Below are positions 41,650-53,099 of a stretch of DNA of 64,000 bases, piece by piece. The notes below the pieces were generated by a model. That model was not told where the DNA came from. It was given only the letters and a program-made list of their open reading frames with translations, and ran no database searches. A program made the position numbers and the translations under genes. How positions within the stretch are numbered: the stretch's first letter is position 1; each line of letters opens with the position of its first letter. The DNA is taken from NCBI RefSeq assembly GCF_023159225.1, contig NC_063162.1, positions 93,018,880 to 93,082,879 of the forward strand, given 5' to 3'. The stretch comes from Perognathus longimembris pacificus (taxonomy: Eukaryota; Chordata; Mammalia; Rodentia; Heteromyidae).

Positions 41650-42200
41650 CTCATAAATTAAAAGTTTAGTCTCCAGACAGACAAACCTGGAGATAAACTA
41701 GACTATGTAAGATTTACTTGAGGATTAAAAAAAGAACATTTCCAGTTGGTGGGGCAAAAGCGATTTAATAGTTGCAATTGTTTAATAATGAGTATTGTAT
41801 CTCACCCGTATATACTGATAAAACTTAATAAGAACATGCTTAAAAACAACACTTGAAAGAAAAAAGGCTAAGAGAAAGCTTTTTGTATCCTTGAAGTAAA
41901 GAAAATCTCTCTAATGATGATTTAGAATCCAAGAGAAAAAAAAGATTAATTCAAGTTCACACACAACTTTTCTTAGTGATTTATTCCATAATCCTTTGTG
42001 ACAAGTTAAGAAAAATCATAACTCATATAACACCACCCCCCATACAGATTTCCCAAAAATCAGTTGGAAAAATTTAGCTGTAAAGGTAAAATCATGTGTC
42101 AATACATGGGTCACCTTGCTCTTAATAATTTCCTTTATACTCTTCTATTGATGGGTCTTAGAGTTTTCCCCCTGTCTTTTACTATTAAGTTGTTTTCTAG
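41650..42200. other. Intergenic, nothing recognised
   Basis: AT-rich; no gene or repeat recognised. Confidence 0.45.
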
Positions 42201-42204
42201 AAAG

Positions 42205-42465
42205 AAGTAATGTCTAGGAGCTTAGGCTGAAATCTGATTGCCTAGGAGTTGGGAGTTTTGGCACTCTCCAGCTCTCTCAGCTACATGACTATGACTTTGA
42301 GTAAGTTACTGAACCTTTTTGTATCCTCATTTGCATAATGAAGTTAATTGTTAACAACAGCAGTGGGATTCCATGTGTTTTTACAGAGATAAATGACTTA
42401 AAATAGTCCTGGCTTACAGTAAGTGCTATGGAAATATTAGCTATGGTATTATTAGCTGTGGTAAC
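42205..42465 (+). mobile_element. MIR element
   Basis: Forward MIR: GAGCTTAGGCTGAAATCTGA, 'ctacatgactatgactttgagtaagttactgaacc', 'tcctcatttgcataatgaag', 'ggcttacagtaagtgctatgg'. One of the clearest MIR copies here. Confidence 0.8.
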
Positions 42466-42509
42466 TCTGACCTTTCAAACAATAGCAATTTTGCTGACTT
42501 TAAACTTTT

Positions 42510-42715
42510 GCTTTTTAATTTTTATTTATTTTATTGGGATAAAGGTGATATATAGAGGGCTTACAGTTACGTAAGCCAGGTGAAGAGTATTTCTTTTTGG
42601 ACAAGGTCAAACCCTTACTTGCTCTCTCTGTTTTTCCCTCCTGTTCTCACCCATAGTTTGTATAATTCATTTTCAAAATAGTTTCCAGTGAGTATCACTG
42701 CTGCATTTGGTCAGC
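42510..42715 (-). mobile_element. LINE-1 3' UTR fragment
   Basis: Reversed: GATAAAGGTGATATATAGAG, GGCTTACAGTTACGTAAGCC, then pyrimidine-rich sequence and TGTATAATTCATTTTC. Confidence 0.65.
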
Positions 42716-42719
42716 CTTT

Positions 42720-43810
42720 AACTTCTGCTTTGATAATGTTTAAGACACCATAGGAAGTGAGAGAGAAGTTAAAGTGGAAATGCTATTTTGTAAAGGCACA
42801 AAGTCAGTCAGACGTGTGACACTATCTCTTTCCTACCCTTCTTGTTTTTCCCTGAAGAGCTGCTTAGAAAAATGCAGCATGCCCAGCAGCAGCCTAGATA
42901 CTGGTAAATGTGAGAGCAGCTTATGAAGCTGCATTTTAATAGCCCACCTCCTGGAGAATTCCTCTACAGGTGGTCCAAGACAACATTTTGAGGCAATACA
43001 GCTAACTGTTCCCTGGGGTGAATGATGCCAAATTTTCAGTATTGTTATTCTTTAGGGAAATCTACCAGGTTCAAGTATCATAACAAATATTCTGTGAGAT
43101 TAAGGAACGTTATTCCTTACATGTTCCTTAAGCCTAGGGCATGTTCTCTTAACACATTCTTGTTAACATTTTATTGTGATTTTGCAGTGCTAAAGAAAGG
43201 AGAAAGTTTGAATGCTTGTTTTAATATTTGTCTCCTGTAAAAATCTAGACTCATGGTCAGATCATAGTGTTATCATTAGTCAAATCCCAGCGTATCAATT
43301 ACTAATATGGAAAATGCTGAGAAAATTTCTCTTTCCCTGGACTTAGTTGCCTCAAATCTTTACCAATGGCTAGAGGTGATGAGATTACAGTGGGTGCCAA
43401 GTAGCAGCAGGTATTCCTCCAAAGGTGGGTATGTGTGAGGAGCATGGACTTTTCTCTGGCTTTCTGTTCTGGTTGTCTGATGCCCCCTTCTGGACATTTC
43501 AGAATCTCCACAAAGGAAGGGGCCATCCAGCATCACTTGCTGGAAACTGAATACCATGTGGTTCCCAGAGGTAGTGTGTTAAAGAAAGTCTGACCTCTAG
43601 CCAGAGTCAAAGCCAGTCAGTCCAACCAAGAGAAAAATTCAGAAGAGAGGCAAGAAGGGTAGAACCCAAAAAATCTAGAAAGGATGGAAGGAAGGGCTGG
43701 AGGGAATTTTCTGAATGATAATATCAATTATTATAATTACTTTTTGCTGATATTTACATGATCAGAATTTATATACATTATCTCAATCTTCACCCAAATT
43801 CCATAAATAC
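42720..43810. other. Intergenic, nothing recognised
   Basis: No gene or clear repeat. The short open frames here overlap one another on both strands and look random. Confidence 0.45.
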
Positions 43811-44111
43811 ACAGGAGTAAATCTTAAACTTGGGCTAAGCAAAATTTCTTTTAGATAAAATACTAAATTCGTAAGGAATCCAAAGAAAAACAATTATATT
43901 GAGCTTCATCAAAATGAAAAACATCCTATTTCCAAAAGCACTATTACGTGTAAAGACAGCCTACAGAGAGAAAGTTATGTTATCTTATCAGAGATATATC
44001 CAAAACAATAATAGGCTAGCCTAGCCTACATGGTGAGACATTTTTAAATTATGTATATACATACATATTTAAATTAATGAAATAATGTGTATCAATGAGT
44101 ATCTGACATCT

Positions 44112-44155
44112 TTTTTTAATATTTAATTTTGTCAAGGTGATGTACAGAGGGGTTG
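44112..44155 (-). mobile_element. Tiny LINE-1 3' end
   Basis: TTTAATTTTGTCAAGGTGATG then TACAGAGGGGTTG: about 44 bases of reversed LINE-1 3' terminus. Confidence 0.7.
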
Positions 44156-44570
44156 TACATCTTTTTTAGGAGCATTATCCTTGTCCTTGGAAAAACTTCA
44201 AGGATCAGGACTTAATCATCCTGATATAAATGTATGCATATATTCGATACAAATATTTACATATTGTATGTCTGTATGACAATGATCTGAAAAGATATTC
44301 TTCCAAAAAATGTACAAACAGCTAGTAACATGTAAAAATATGCTTAATATCATTAGGAAAATGCAAATCAAAACTACAAGTTTTAATCAAGAATACAGTA
44401 ACAGGAATATGGTTTACTGTTGGTGGATATATAAAATGGTAAGTTCAAAAGTGGAGTAGTTTCTCAAAGTGTTTCAGACAAAGTTACCCAGAAATTCTAA
44501 TCTTACCTCTTTATCCAAGAGAAATAAAACCATGTATCCATATAAAACTTTACATACAGATGTTCATGGC

Positions 44571-44602
44571 ATCATCATCATCATCATCATTATTATTATT
44601 AT
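44571..44602. repeat. (ATC)n(ATT)n short tandem repeat
   Basis: About six ATC units then five ATT units at the tail of the reversed SINE. Confidence 0.9.
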
Positions 44603-44603
44603 T

Positions 44604-44792
44604 GCCAGTCCTGGAGCTTAGACTCAGGGCCTGAGCACTGTCTCTGGCTTCTTTTTGCTCAAGGCTAACACTCTACCTCTTGAGCCACAGCACCACTTCC
44701 AGCTTTTTCTGTTTATGTGGTGCTGAGGAATTGAACCCAGTGCTTCATGCATGATAGGCAAGCATTCTACCACTAAGCCATGTTCCCAGCCT
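44604..44792 (-). mobile_element. IDL-Geo SINE
   Basis: Reversed: GCCAGTCCTGGAGCTTAGAC, TTGCTCAAGGCTAACACTCT, TTATGTGGTGCTGAGGAATT, CCACTAAGCCATGTTCCCAG. The flanks TCATGGCATCAT and TCATGACAGCAT are a likely diverged target duplication. Confidence 0.88.
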
Positions 44793-45329
44793 CATGACAG
44801 CATTATTTATAACAGCTCAAGGATGAGAGAACACGAATGTTCAACTGATGAGTATAATGACTATACAAGCAAAATGTAGTATACTTACATAATAGAACAT
44901 TATTCAGCACTATGAGAGAGTAAAATATGAGAGAGTAAAATATTGGTAGTCTCAATATGAATAATTTTGAAAACAAGCTAAGCAAAAGCAAGTATCTGAG
45001 ATCAAATATGAAAGCTCCCAGAGGAAGAAATGGGAAGTAGATTTGTGTTTACTAGATTCAAAGATTCAGAAGCTGTCAACATATAAAGCCTGTGTTTGAT
45101 TGTAAGATTCTAAGGTTAAATGTTCCCTTGCAAAACAAAACAAAACAAAAACACCAAGCAATTTTAACAAGGAACCTGTGAGCTTAGACCAGCATGGCTT
45201 CTAAAAACTGATAACTTTCTATTTCATTGAATAGTCTCAGGAAGCTGTGCTTATGCAGTCATTGCAAGGCTTTGATGGGGCACACTGATCTGTGAAGCAC
45301 AGAACACTCGGTTCCATTGCAGAGCATAT

Positions 45330-45435
45330 TGAGTCCAGACAGATGGTCTGAAACTTTGCCATGACTCAGAATCACCTGATGACGTTTTCAGGTCAATCTA
45401 GGCTCCATAGCACTCATAGCATAATGATTTTTGTC
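45330..45435 (+). mobile_element. Possible hAT-type relic
   Basis: CTGAAACTTTGCCATGACTC, AGAATCACCTGATGACGTTT fits the common mammalian MER5-like repeat ('actttag..catcagaatcacctg'). Short. Confidence 0.35.
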
Positions 45436-45439
45436 ATCT

Positions 45440-45900
45440 AGGTGGGAAAAGGGCATGGAATCTAGTGCCAACTAGTAGGTTTCTGAAAATAGAACTTGGT
45501 TAACTAAGAAGCTCCAGAGAAAATTATTCTAGTTCCCACCCCAGGGGGAGTGCTCAGAGAGCAATAGGCTGCTCTATGCAAAAGCTGACTTCTAGACTAA
45601 CCTCCATGTTCAGGGCCCATCAGTACAGCGGGGCCAAAGAGAAATAACTGTCAACTCAGACCCCTTGAATGTTTTCAATATATTGGAAAAAATAATTTGT
45701 TAAAAGCAACTCACATAAGAAAAACGGGTTAAAAAACAAGTTAAATAAAATCCATCCTGTATTTTCTACTACAGAAAAACATGACTTTGATAAATTAAAT
45801 CTCAAATATATGATACTGCAGAGCATATGCAGACAGTGTTACTTGGAGCAGTACCAGGTATCTTGTGAAATTACTGCCAATGTCTTTAGGACACCTCCTT
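45440..45900. other. Intergenic, nothing recognised
   Basis: No gene or clear repeat. Confidence 0.45.
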
Positions 45901-45912
45901 GGTTGAGGGAAG

Positions 45913-45914
<2 letters not shown>

Positions 45915-45946
<32 letters not shown>

Positions 45947-45966
45947 GTATACATATATATATATTT
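45915..45966. repeat. (AT)n microsatellite
   Basis: ATATAT repeats with GTATAC interruptions, the tail of the adjoining SINE. Confidence 0.9.
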
Positions 45967-46162
45967 ATTTCAAGTCCTGGGCCTTGGACTCAAGGCCTGA
46001 GCACTGTCCCTGGCTTCTTTTTGCTCAAGGTTAGCACTCTGCCACTTAAGCCACAGTGCCACTTCTGGCTGTTTTCTATATATATATGGTGCTGGGGAAT
46101 CGAACGCAGGGCTTCATGTATACAAGGAAAGCACTCTTGCCACTAGGCCATATCCCCAGCCC
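45967..46162 (-). mobile_element. IDL-Geo SINE with perfect target duplication
   Basis: Reversed: CAAGTCCTGGGCCTTGGACT to GGCCATATCCCCAGCCC. GAGGGAAGAAATAT at 45905-45918 and 46163-46176 frames tail and element. Confidence 0.92.
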
Positions 46163-46511
46163 GAGGGAAGAAATATTTTTAAATGAAAAAACAATTTGAC
46201 TCTGCTTCACTACAATTCTATGAGAGTCAACATTTATAGATACATCAAAAGCACTTCTTAAAATAAGTACCCTAAATCAACATATCACAGAATTTTCATT
46301 GATATTTGTCATTACCCTTTTCCCCCTTACTAATATGACTAATAGGAAGAAAAGCTAATTCTTTTTATTAATAAATCAACAGTTAATCTCTACTTAAATT
46401 TTATTAGGAAATCTCATGGTCAAAAATAGGAGCGCTTTCAAGAGTCATACATGTAAAATATAATTTTATAAGTATATACATATAAAAATGAAGATTGTAG
46501 TATTTGAGAGG

Positions 46512-46632
46512 TTTTTTATTTTTTATTGTTATTATAAAATTGATGGACAGAGGGGTTACAGTTCCGTATGCCAGGTACTGAGTACTTTTTTTGATAATGT
46601 CACCCCTTCCAAGAGGTTCTTCTTTTAAGTGT
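46512..46632 (-). mobile_element. LINE-1 3' end
   Basis: Reversed: TTTTTATTGTTATTATAAAAT, TGATGGACAGAGGGGTTACA, GTTCCGTATGCCAGGTACTG. Confidence 0.7.
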
Positions 46633-46661
46633 GTGTGTGTATATGTGTCTGTGTGTGTGTG

Positions 46662-46858
46662 TTTCCTTGCTAGTACTGGAGCTTGAGCTCAGGGCTTAGT
46701 TTTTCCACTTATAATTGGCACATTACTACTTGAGCCACACCACCACTTTCAGCTTTATGCTGGTTAATTGGAGAGAAAAGTTGCTACCATTTGTATGCCT
46801 AGGCTGGCCTCAGTCTCCTTATTAGCTAGGATTACAGGTGTGAGCCACCCACACTAAG
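46662..46858 (-). mobile_element. B1-Geo SINE
   Basis: Reversed: TAGTACTGGAGCTTGAGCTC, ACTACTTGAGCCACACCACC, GCTAGGATTACAGGTGTGAG. Preceded by a TG-rich tail (46630-46660). Confidence 0.75.
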
Positions 46859-47304
46859 GCTTAAATGTGTTTTTGTATGTAAAAAGCAAAATGTTAGTTT
46901 TTGAACTGAGTTTCCTTGCAATTTTAACATTTTGTGGCAAGAATCTACTACTCTTCATTTGATAACCATACACTGAAATTATAGCTAAGAAATATCCACT
47001 GACAAAAGTTTTGGTTGTTCATAGCCAAGCTTTGTGTCCCGGTAATCATTCTCAATAGAGATTTTTTCTGCTAGAGATACATAGATCAAACTCATTTTTC
47101 TTTTTTTGTTTTGTTTTTTAGTTTGTTTGTTTCTATGGAAGTAAAGAAGTTCTTGCTAGGCAACCATTGAAGCCAACTACTCCCATTTCTTTTGCTTTTC
47201 AGTTGGTTTTTCAGAAACCACTTTTACCTAGACCAGCCTTAGACTGTGATCCTCTATTTAAAACTCGTAAGTAAGTGGGATAACAGGCATACACTAACAA
47301 ACCA

Positions 47305-47398
47305 GGCTTTGCTCAGGCTGGTCTAGAATCACAATCTACCTCTCTCCATCTCCCAAATAGTTGAAATTACAAGATTATACCATCATATCAAGCTCTTA
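47305..47398 (-). mobile_element. B1 SINE monomer
   Basis: Reversed: TTGCTCAGGCTGGTCTAGAA, TCACAATCTACCTCTCTCCA, TCTCCCAAATAGTTGAAATTA. Plain B1, no Geo half. An earlier, weaker B1-like stretch lies at 47180-47305. Confidence 0.6.
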
Positions 47399-47399
47399 T

Positions 47400-48040
47400 C
47401 AGAATTAAATACTTGAATCTGAAAGCAAAGAATTAATGATAAAAAAAAGGAAATAAAATAGGAGGAAGAAACTTTGCTTGGTAACATGTTTTGGTTTGAA
47501 CTATTAAAGTAATATTTTTCTTTTTTTTTAAGTAATATTTTTCTCTAGAAAAATTCTTTATCTGCAGAAACAACAAGAAAATAAATCTATTTTATTTGTG
47601 TTTAAATAGGCTATTCAGATTAACAGCTCTAATGTTAAATGCTAGGACATTTAAATAAAAAATATGTGCTTGGCATTTTTAATTATAAAACATACTTGGT
47701 ACTTAAAATTAGCATGTTTTTCTATTGTTTGTATGAATCCATGTTCTCTTTTGAGGGGTACACTCCACTCTCTAGAAAATACTAAAATTCTTTTGGGATA
47801 TCCATAAATAACCAACAAACATTTCTTAATTCTAAGGGCTTTGCACATAACTTGTCTGCTAATTATCACCTTTACCCTTATAATTGGAGAGCTTTGGGCA
47901 AGTGAAAATTAAATCTTCTTTTAAAAGCATAGAAATACCAGTGAATTAGTAAAACCTTTTCCTTCTTTGTAGCCCCAGGAGACTGTGGCAGTTCACAGGT
48001 CTGCTAATTTAGAGCATGCAAGACAGTAATTTTTTGTTCA
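47400..48040. other. Intergenic, nothing recognised
   Basis: AT-rich, no gene or repeat recognised. Confidence 0.45.
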
Positions 48041-48047
48041 TGCTTCT

Positions 48048-48225
48048 TCTTTTTTTTAATTTGAATTTTATTGTAAAGGTGTTGTACCAGAGGGGTTACA
48101 GTTACATAAGTAAGGCAATGAGTACATTTCTTCTTGAACATTGTTACTCCCTCCTTTTTCTCTCACTTTCCCTCCCTGACTCACCCCCTCCAAGTTGTAA
48201 AGTTCATTTCTAACATAGGACTAGT
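48048..48225 (-). mobile_element. LINE-1 3' end
   Basis: Reversed: TTGAATTTTATTGTAAAGGTG, AGAGGGGTTACAGTTACATA, ACATTTCTTCTTGAACATTG, CCCCTCCAAGTTGTAAAGTTC. An (ATTT)n tract at 48230-48250 follows. Confidence 0.75.
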
Positions 48226-48254
48226 ATTTTTATTTATTTATTTATTTTGCTGTG

Positions 48255-49160
48255 TCTCATGGCAATCCTTGTAAGTTGAGGTAGAGAGATGTGGGGAGAG
48301 CAGTTCCTAAATTTTCAAGAGTCCCTCTTAGGAACTTAATTATTTTGTCATATGCTTTTAGAAATTTTAACCAATTGTCACCTAGAAGTACAGAACAAAG
48401 AAACCAAATAGAAAAAAAATTAACCCCAAAAGTGTATATTATTGTGAAAGGGGCTGAGCCCTTGCCCAGCTTTCCCATGTAGAGGGAAAGTTTGTTTGAA
48501 AAGAGTTGAAAGCAGTGGGCTTTTCCACTTTCCACTTGTGTGTGGAATGTCAGTATGGGCCATCACAGCTCCAGGGAGAACAAGGTGAGAATGACAAGGC
48601 TGGAGCTTGAGAGGCACTGGACCACTTTGTAGGGAGGCCTCCTGGGGAGGTCAACATTAGCTAACAGCCTGTAGTCTCTTATTTCAGTTTATGGGAGTTT
48701 AAGACCTTCCAGATTCTACCTAATAGGTCATGTGTTCAGTTTCAAATTTGCAGTGCAGGTGGGTATTGTAGCAAACATAATTACAGATTTAGCTTTTTAA
48801 AAAATTAAATGAATTTGCAGTCCTGTTACAAGTTAGCTTTATTACTAGAAAGTTTAATCTTTGTAATTCAATTACTCCATAAGGAATTAACATGAAAAGA
48901 AATAAGAAATCAATGGCAAATTACAAAATGTAATAAAATTATTATCATAATTAAATTTGAAATGCCTCTGTGAACCTGAGAGGATGAGATTTGGGGCAAC
49001 TTTCATAATGCCTGAAATGTCTGAAATTCAGAAGTATAACTTCATTATTAAATCCAAGACGGTATCTTCAATTAGGACACAGATGCTAACACCTGTACAA
49101 GCCACTAAAGCAACACTGAACTCAAGTCTGAAGAACTGGAGTAGAGATACTTCATGCTAG
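48255..49160. other. Intergenic, nothing recognised
   Basis: No gene or clear repeat. Overlapping short frames on both strands near 48.3-48.6 kb do not look coding. Confidence 0.45.
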
Positions 49161-49167
49161 CTAAGCA

Positions 49168-49330
49168 TCAGTGGCTGGCACCTGTAATCCTAACTACTCA
49201 CACTGCTGAAATATGAAAATTGAGTACAAAGCTAGTGTAGGCAGAAAAAGTCCAGGTAACCTGCAAAAAAGAAAAGGCTGGAAAAGAAGTGGTGCTCCAG
49301 TGGCATACTGTCTTTGTGAAAAAAACAAAC
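49168..49330 (+). mobile_element. Degraded B1-Geo SINE
   Basis: Forward: CAGTGGCTGGCACCTGTAAT, CCTAACTACTCACACTGCTG, AGAAGTGGTGCTCCAGTGGC. Confidence 0.65.
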
Positions 49331-49334
49331 AGGG

Positions 49335-50020
49335 GAGGGGGGAGGTTGAGGCACTTGATGAACTGAGATAAGTAGGAGCATTGGCATATTGGCATAGCTG
49401 ATAACTCATTTATGCCAATCTGTACATAACAGTTGTTACAATACTGAAATATTACCATTACAGTTGCCAAATAACCTATGTTCTAATTCTTGTATTTTTA
49501 AAGCAGTTCATACACATTTTGGATTTGTCTTTTAAAAAAAAAGCAATAGACTCTAGCTTTGGGTGATTATTAGCAAGTCCAACATTGTGTGTTTTTCTTT
49601 ATCCACATGAACAATGTTTGAAGATTTTGAGGAACCTGGAACAAATCTTTGTATGTCAAATTGTTTAGCATCCAGGTATAGCAGAATACCAGTAGTGTTT
49701 CCCAGTAATGGCAAGAACCAAATTTATCTCTACAAGTTTCCAAAATATTCCATGAAAAGTGGTACTGTGAAATATTGGATTTGGATGTGTTATCTTGTCT
49801 CCAACTATCACGATGATTTGATTTTAGTTCTTAAAAAACCCAGAAGATGAAATTCTATTCTATTTCCATAAACAGAAAAAAAGAAAAAGAAAAACAGGGA
49901 GGAATAAAGGTTAAGTGGCCGAGAAGAGTACTTAGGGCTTTTTGAATTAAAAACATGATGAGTACGTGACCTTTTCACACCAATAATGGTGGTAAAAAAA
50001 AAACAACAAACAAAAAACAG
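49335..50020. other. Intergenic, nothing recognised
   Basis: No gene or clear repeat recognised. Confidence 0.45.
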
Positions 50021-50024
50021 TTGG

Positions 50025-50135
50025 TAAGTACTTACTTAGTACTGGCTCTGTGCTTATTTAACCTTTAAAACTATTACTAATACCCTTAACAACCTACTTA
50101 GCATAAGTATTATTCTCCACTTTAGAGAAAGGTTT
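50025..50135 (-). mobile_element. MIR fragment
   Basis: Reversed MIR: TACTTACTTAGTACTGGCTC, TGTGCTTATTTAACCTTTAA, 'aacaacctacttagcataagtattattctcc'. Confidence 0.55.
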
Positions 50136-50402
50136 ATGCATGTGGAACCTACTGGCCCTGTCCTCTCATACTAAGGGAAGGTTTGCAAGGAGACTGGTCA
50201 CCTGCAAAGTTTGTGCACGTTAAAAAGAAAGATGGCAGAAGCATCTTGACTGTAGTATAGCATTTTTAATTTAGGGGAAATTAGAGGCTTAGACTAAAAT
50301 CTAAGAAAGTGGGTAATGGAAAATTAGTCATATATTTTTAAATATCAAGGTTATTTTTGGCCAGCATCTGAAGAAAATAGAGGCAGCAGAATGCAGGTTT
50401 AA

Positions 50403-50575
50403 GCAGGCACTGGTGGCTTGTGCCTGTAATCTTGTCTACTCAAGAGGGTGAGATCTCATTTGAAGCCAGCCCAGGCAGAAAAGTCTCGGAGACTGATTTC
50501 CAATTAGCCAGCAAAAAAGCTGAAAGTGGAGGTGTAGCTCAAATGGTAGAATGCAAAAAACTTAAGGTTTTTGTG
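50403..50575 (+). mobile_element. B1-Geo SINE, 3'-truncated
   Basis: Forward: GCAGGCACTGGTGGCTTGTG, CAAGAGGGTGAGATCTCATT, AAGCCAGCCCAGGCAGAAAA, GGTGTAGCTCAAATGGTAGA. Confidence 0.8.
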
Positions 50576-50579
50576 GCTT

Positions 50580-52125
50580 GTTAGGGAGTGCAAAGTCAGG
50601 GAAGTAGAGATAAAAGTAAGAAACAAGTGAAAAGGGGGGAGAGCAAGTTCAGGAAAGTGCATTACAGAACTTAACTAAGTTTGTATACTTTGATATCAAA
50701 TGCAGCTAATTGCTCTATCTGGCAGGACCATTTTCCTGAGAGGTTGAATGACCTTGCAAATTTTAGGAAAATATTTTTTCTGAGGAAAGAAAAGGGAGGA
50801 ATTTATCTTATAACTCCCATTTCCCACTGATCAAAGACTTACCCTACTAAGTGTTAATCCTTTGGTATGCACAGTCAATCATTAAATAGCCTAGACTTCT
50901 CTTACAAAGGTGAGAAGCTGGGAAGGGGAGAAGAGGTATGCAAGCTGTGTGTGAGAGACCAGGCATTTTGAGCTTGTGCTATGGACACAAGTAACCACAG
51001 GCCCCATGAGAAGGTGGCACCAAGAGAACGAACGGGACAGAGCAAGTGTAAGAGGCCCATTGTGGGACATGAAAGTGACTCGTCATCTGGCATCTAGCTC
51101 TCAAATCCCTCGCCCTTCAGTCTGTGTCTAGATAAAATATAGTCAACCCTGAACAGGAGAGAGCAAACTCAAACACAGAGGCTGTCATTGCACCCATGTT
51201 AGGAATGCGAAACATATCTGGTCCTCTTTCTTCACATGTGAGGACGAGGACTCCGTGTTCTTGGTGTACCACTTGTTAGATTCGATGGCATTTCATTGAG
51301 AGCTCACGTGGGCGTAACATTAGGGCATGCTTTCACTCATCTGAAAGGAAGCCAGAAGCTGGTGCCTTCAGTTCCTGAGCCATATGCAAGCTCTCTGCTT
51401 TCAAATGGGATACCGTCTGTGCCCAGATTTCTTTTTTTGTAGAACTACAGTTATTATGTACTATATGCCAATACCATGATTTTTTCCCCTCTACTTCCTA
51501 TATAACAGCCTGAGTACCCTCAAGTATGAAATCCAACTATTTAGTCAGCTGTTGTGACTCTTCTGAGGAAAAGTAACCCTTTTCTCAGCTATTTCTCTGT
51601 TGCTTCTTTACTCTTTCACCCCCATTTATGTCTCATGTTTATTTGTCATGCATTTTCTTCCTTTACAGATTCTTTTAGGATCTGTAAACAAAGAGCAGTG
51701 AAAACCTGGCTAACCAATAGAAATGGAATTCCAAGCTGGAAAAATATCTATGGGAAAGCTGGAGAATAACCTAGGCAGGAACCAGGCCAGGATAGCATCT
51801 GCCCCTGTGCAGCTGTATGGCTTCCTCTGCACCCAACTCCACCTCAGCGCCCCTCCCCCCACCCATCCAGCCTTCATCCAGATATTAGCTGGGGATTTCT
51901 CATCATTATTACTTGCTGAAAATCATAAAATTGAAGTGACATATTCCATAAGCAGAGACCTTTGAGTTGGATTTGATTTACAGTCCTCATTTCTAAAGAC
52001 CTGCTTTTTATTGTTATTACTTGTTTGAAATACTGAATCTTAAATATTGCTTATGAGGCTACCTGAGTTTTCCTTGTTGGAGTTTCACTTCGCACCATGA
52101 TATAATTTTTTCCCTCCATTGCTTT
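50580..52125. other. Intergenic, nothing recognised
   Basis: 1.5 kb without a recognised repeat, gene or RNA. Somewhat GC-richer patches near 51.0 and 51.8 kb show no coding signature that I can name. Confidence 0.45.
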
Positions 52126-52134
52126 TACTTCTGG

Positions 52135-52338
52135 TTTTTTTTTTTGGCCAGTCCTGGGCCTTGGACTCAGGGCCTGAGCACTGTCCCTGGCTTCTTCCCG
52201 CTCAAGGCTAGCACTCTGCCACTTGAGCCACAGCGCCACTTCTGGCCGTTTTCTGTATATGTGGTGCTGGGGAATCGAACCTAGGGCCTCGTGTATTCGA
52301 GGCAGGCACTCTTGCCACTAGGCTATATCCCCAGCCCC
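52135..52338 (-). mobile_element. IDL-Geo SINE
   Basis: Reversed, close to the family average: T tract, GGCCAGTCCTGGGCCTTGGA to GGCTATATCCCCAGCCCC. The flanks do not give a clear target duplication. Confidence 0.92.
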
Positions 52339-52339
52339 A

Positions 52340-52830
52340 TTGGCTGACTTTTTAATCCTTAATCTACCATTTAAGGTGAATTGAACTAATCAAAGTTTTT
52401 TTTTTATATATAAGTAATATGGACTATTGAGACAAAGATTTTACAAAGGAAGAATCCAAAACACAGAGACCCAGAAGAATTACTGGTATTCACAAAGTCA
52501 AGTTACAAAATCAATGATTCAAATATTTAGCTTCCCATAAGGTATAAAGAAACTATCTTCACTAGGCCCTTTGCCATAGATCCAAAGGCTGTTCATCACT
52601 CAATTCTACTAACATTCCCATAGTAGAAATTGAATCTAAAGAAACCTAGGATGCAGTTTCTTTTCTTTTTCTAAGGAAAGACTGGAGTGGTCTATTGTAA
52701 AAATGTCATTTACACATGAAGCATTTATAAATGGTATTGTTGCATGATTGGCAGGCAACATTGTCTTGGGGGAAAATTGGCAGGAGGTTTTCCTCTTTTG
52801 ACCTAGCAAAGACCAACAAAGAGCATTTAT
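52340..52830. other. Intergenic, nothing recognised
   Basis: AT-rich; nothing recognised. Confidence 0.45.
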
Positions 52831-52834
52831 TCCC

Positions 52835-53065
52835 AGGCACTGGTGGTGTCTCCTGCCTATAATCTTAGCTACTCAGGAGACTGAGATTTGAGAATCTTGG
52901 TTCGAAGCCAGTCTGGGCAGGAAAGTATATGAGGCTCTTCATTTAACTACTAGAAGTAGAGCTGTTGCTCAAGTGATTTGAGTACCATGTTTGAGAGAGA
53001 AAAAGCTAAGAAATAGTGCCCAGGCCCTGAGTAGAAGAAGCCCTGCTAGTCTCACTAAATAAAGT
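52835..53065 (+). mobile_element. B1-Geo SINE
   Basis: Forward: CCAGGCACTGGTGGTGTCTC, GAGACTGAGATTTGAGAATC, GGTTCGAAGCCAGTCTGGGC, GCTGTTGCTCAAGTGATTTG, CCAGGCCCTGAGTAGAAG. Confidence 0.8.
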
Positions 53066-53099
53066 AATAAGTAAGTAAAAACCAGCACTGGTAAAAAAC

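Larger units (their letters stand above)
43815..45010 (+). mobile_element. Old LINE-1 (L1M-type), twice interrupted
   Basis: Forward ORF2 relic: GAGCTTCATCAAAATGAAAA, ACAGCCTACAGAGAGAAAGT, then 'aaaatgcaaatcaaaactacaa', 'cccagaaattctaatcttacc', and after the SINE CAGCATTATTTATAACAGCTC. It contains a small younger LINE-1 piece (44112-44155, reversed) and an IDL-Geo SINE (44604-44792). Confidence 0.7.
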
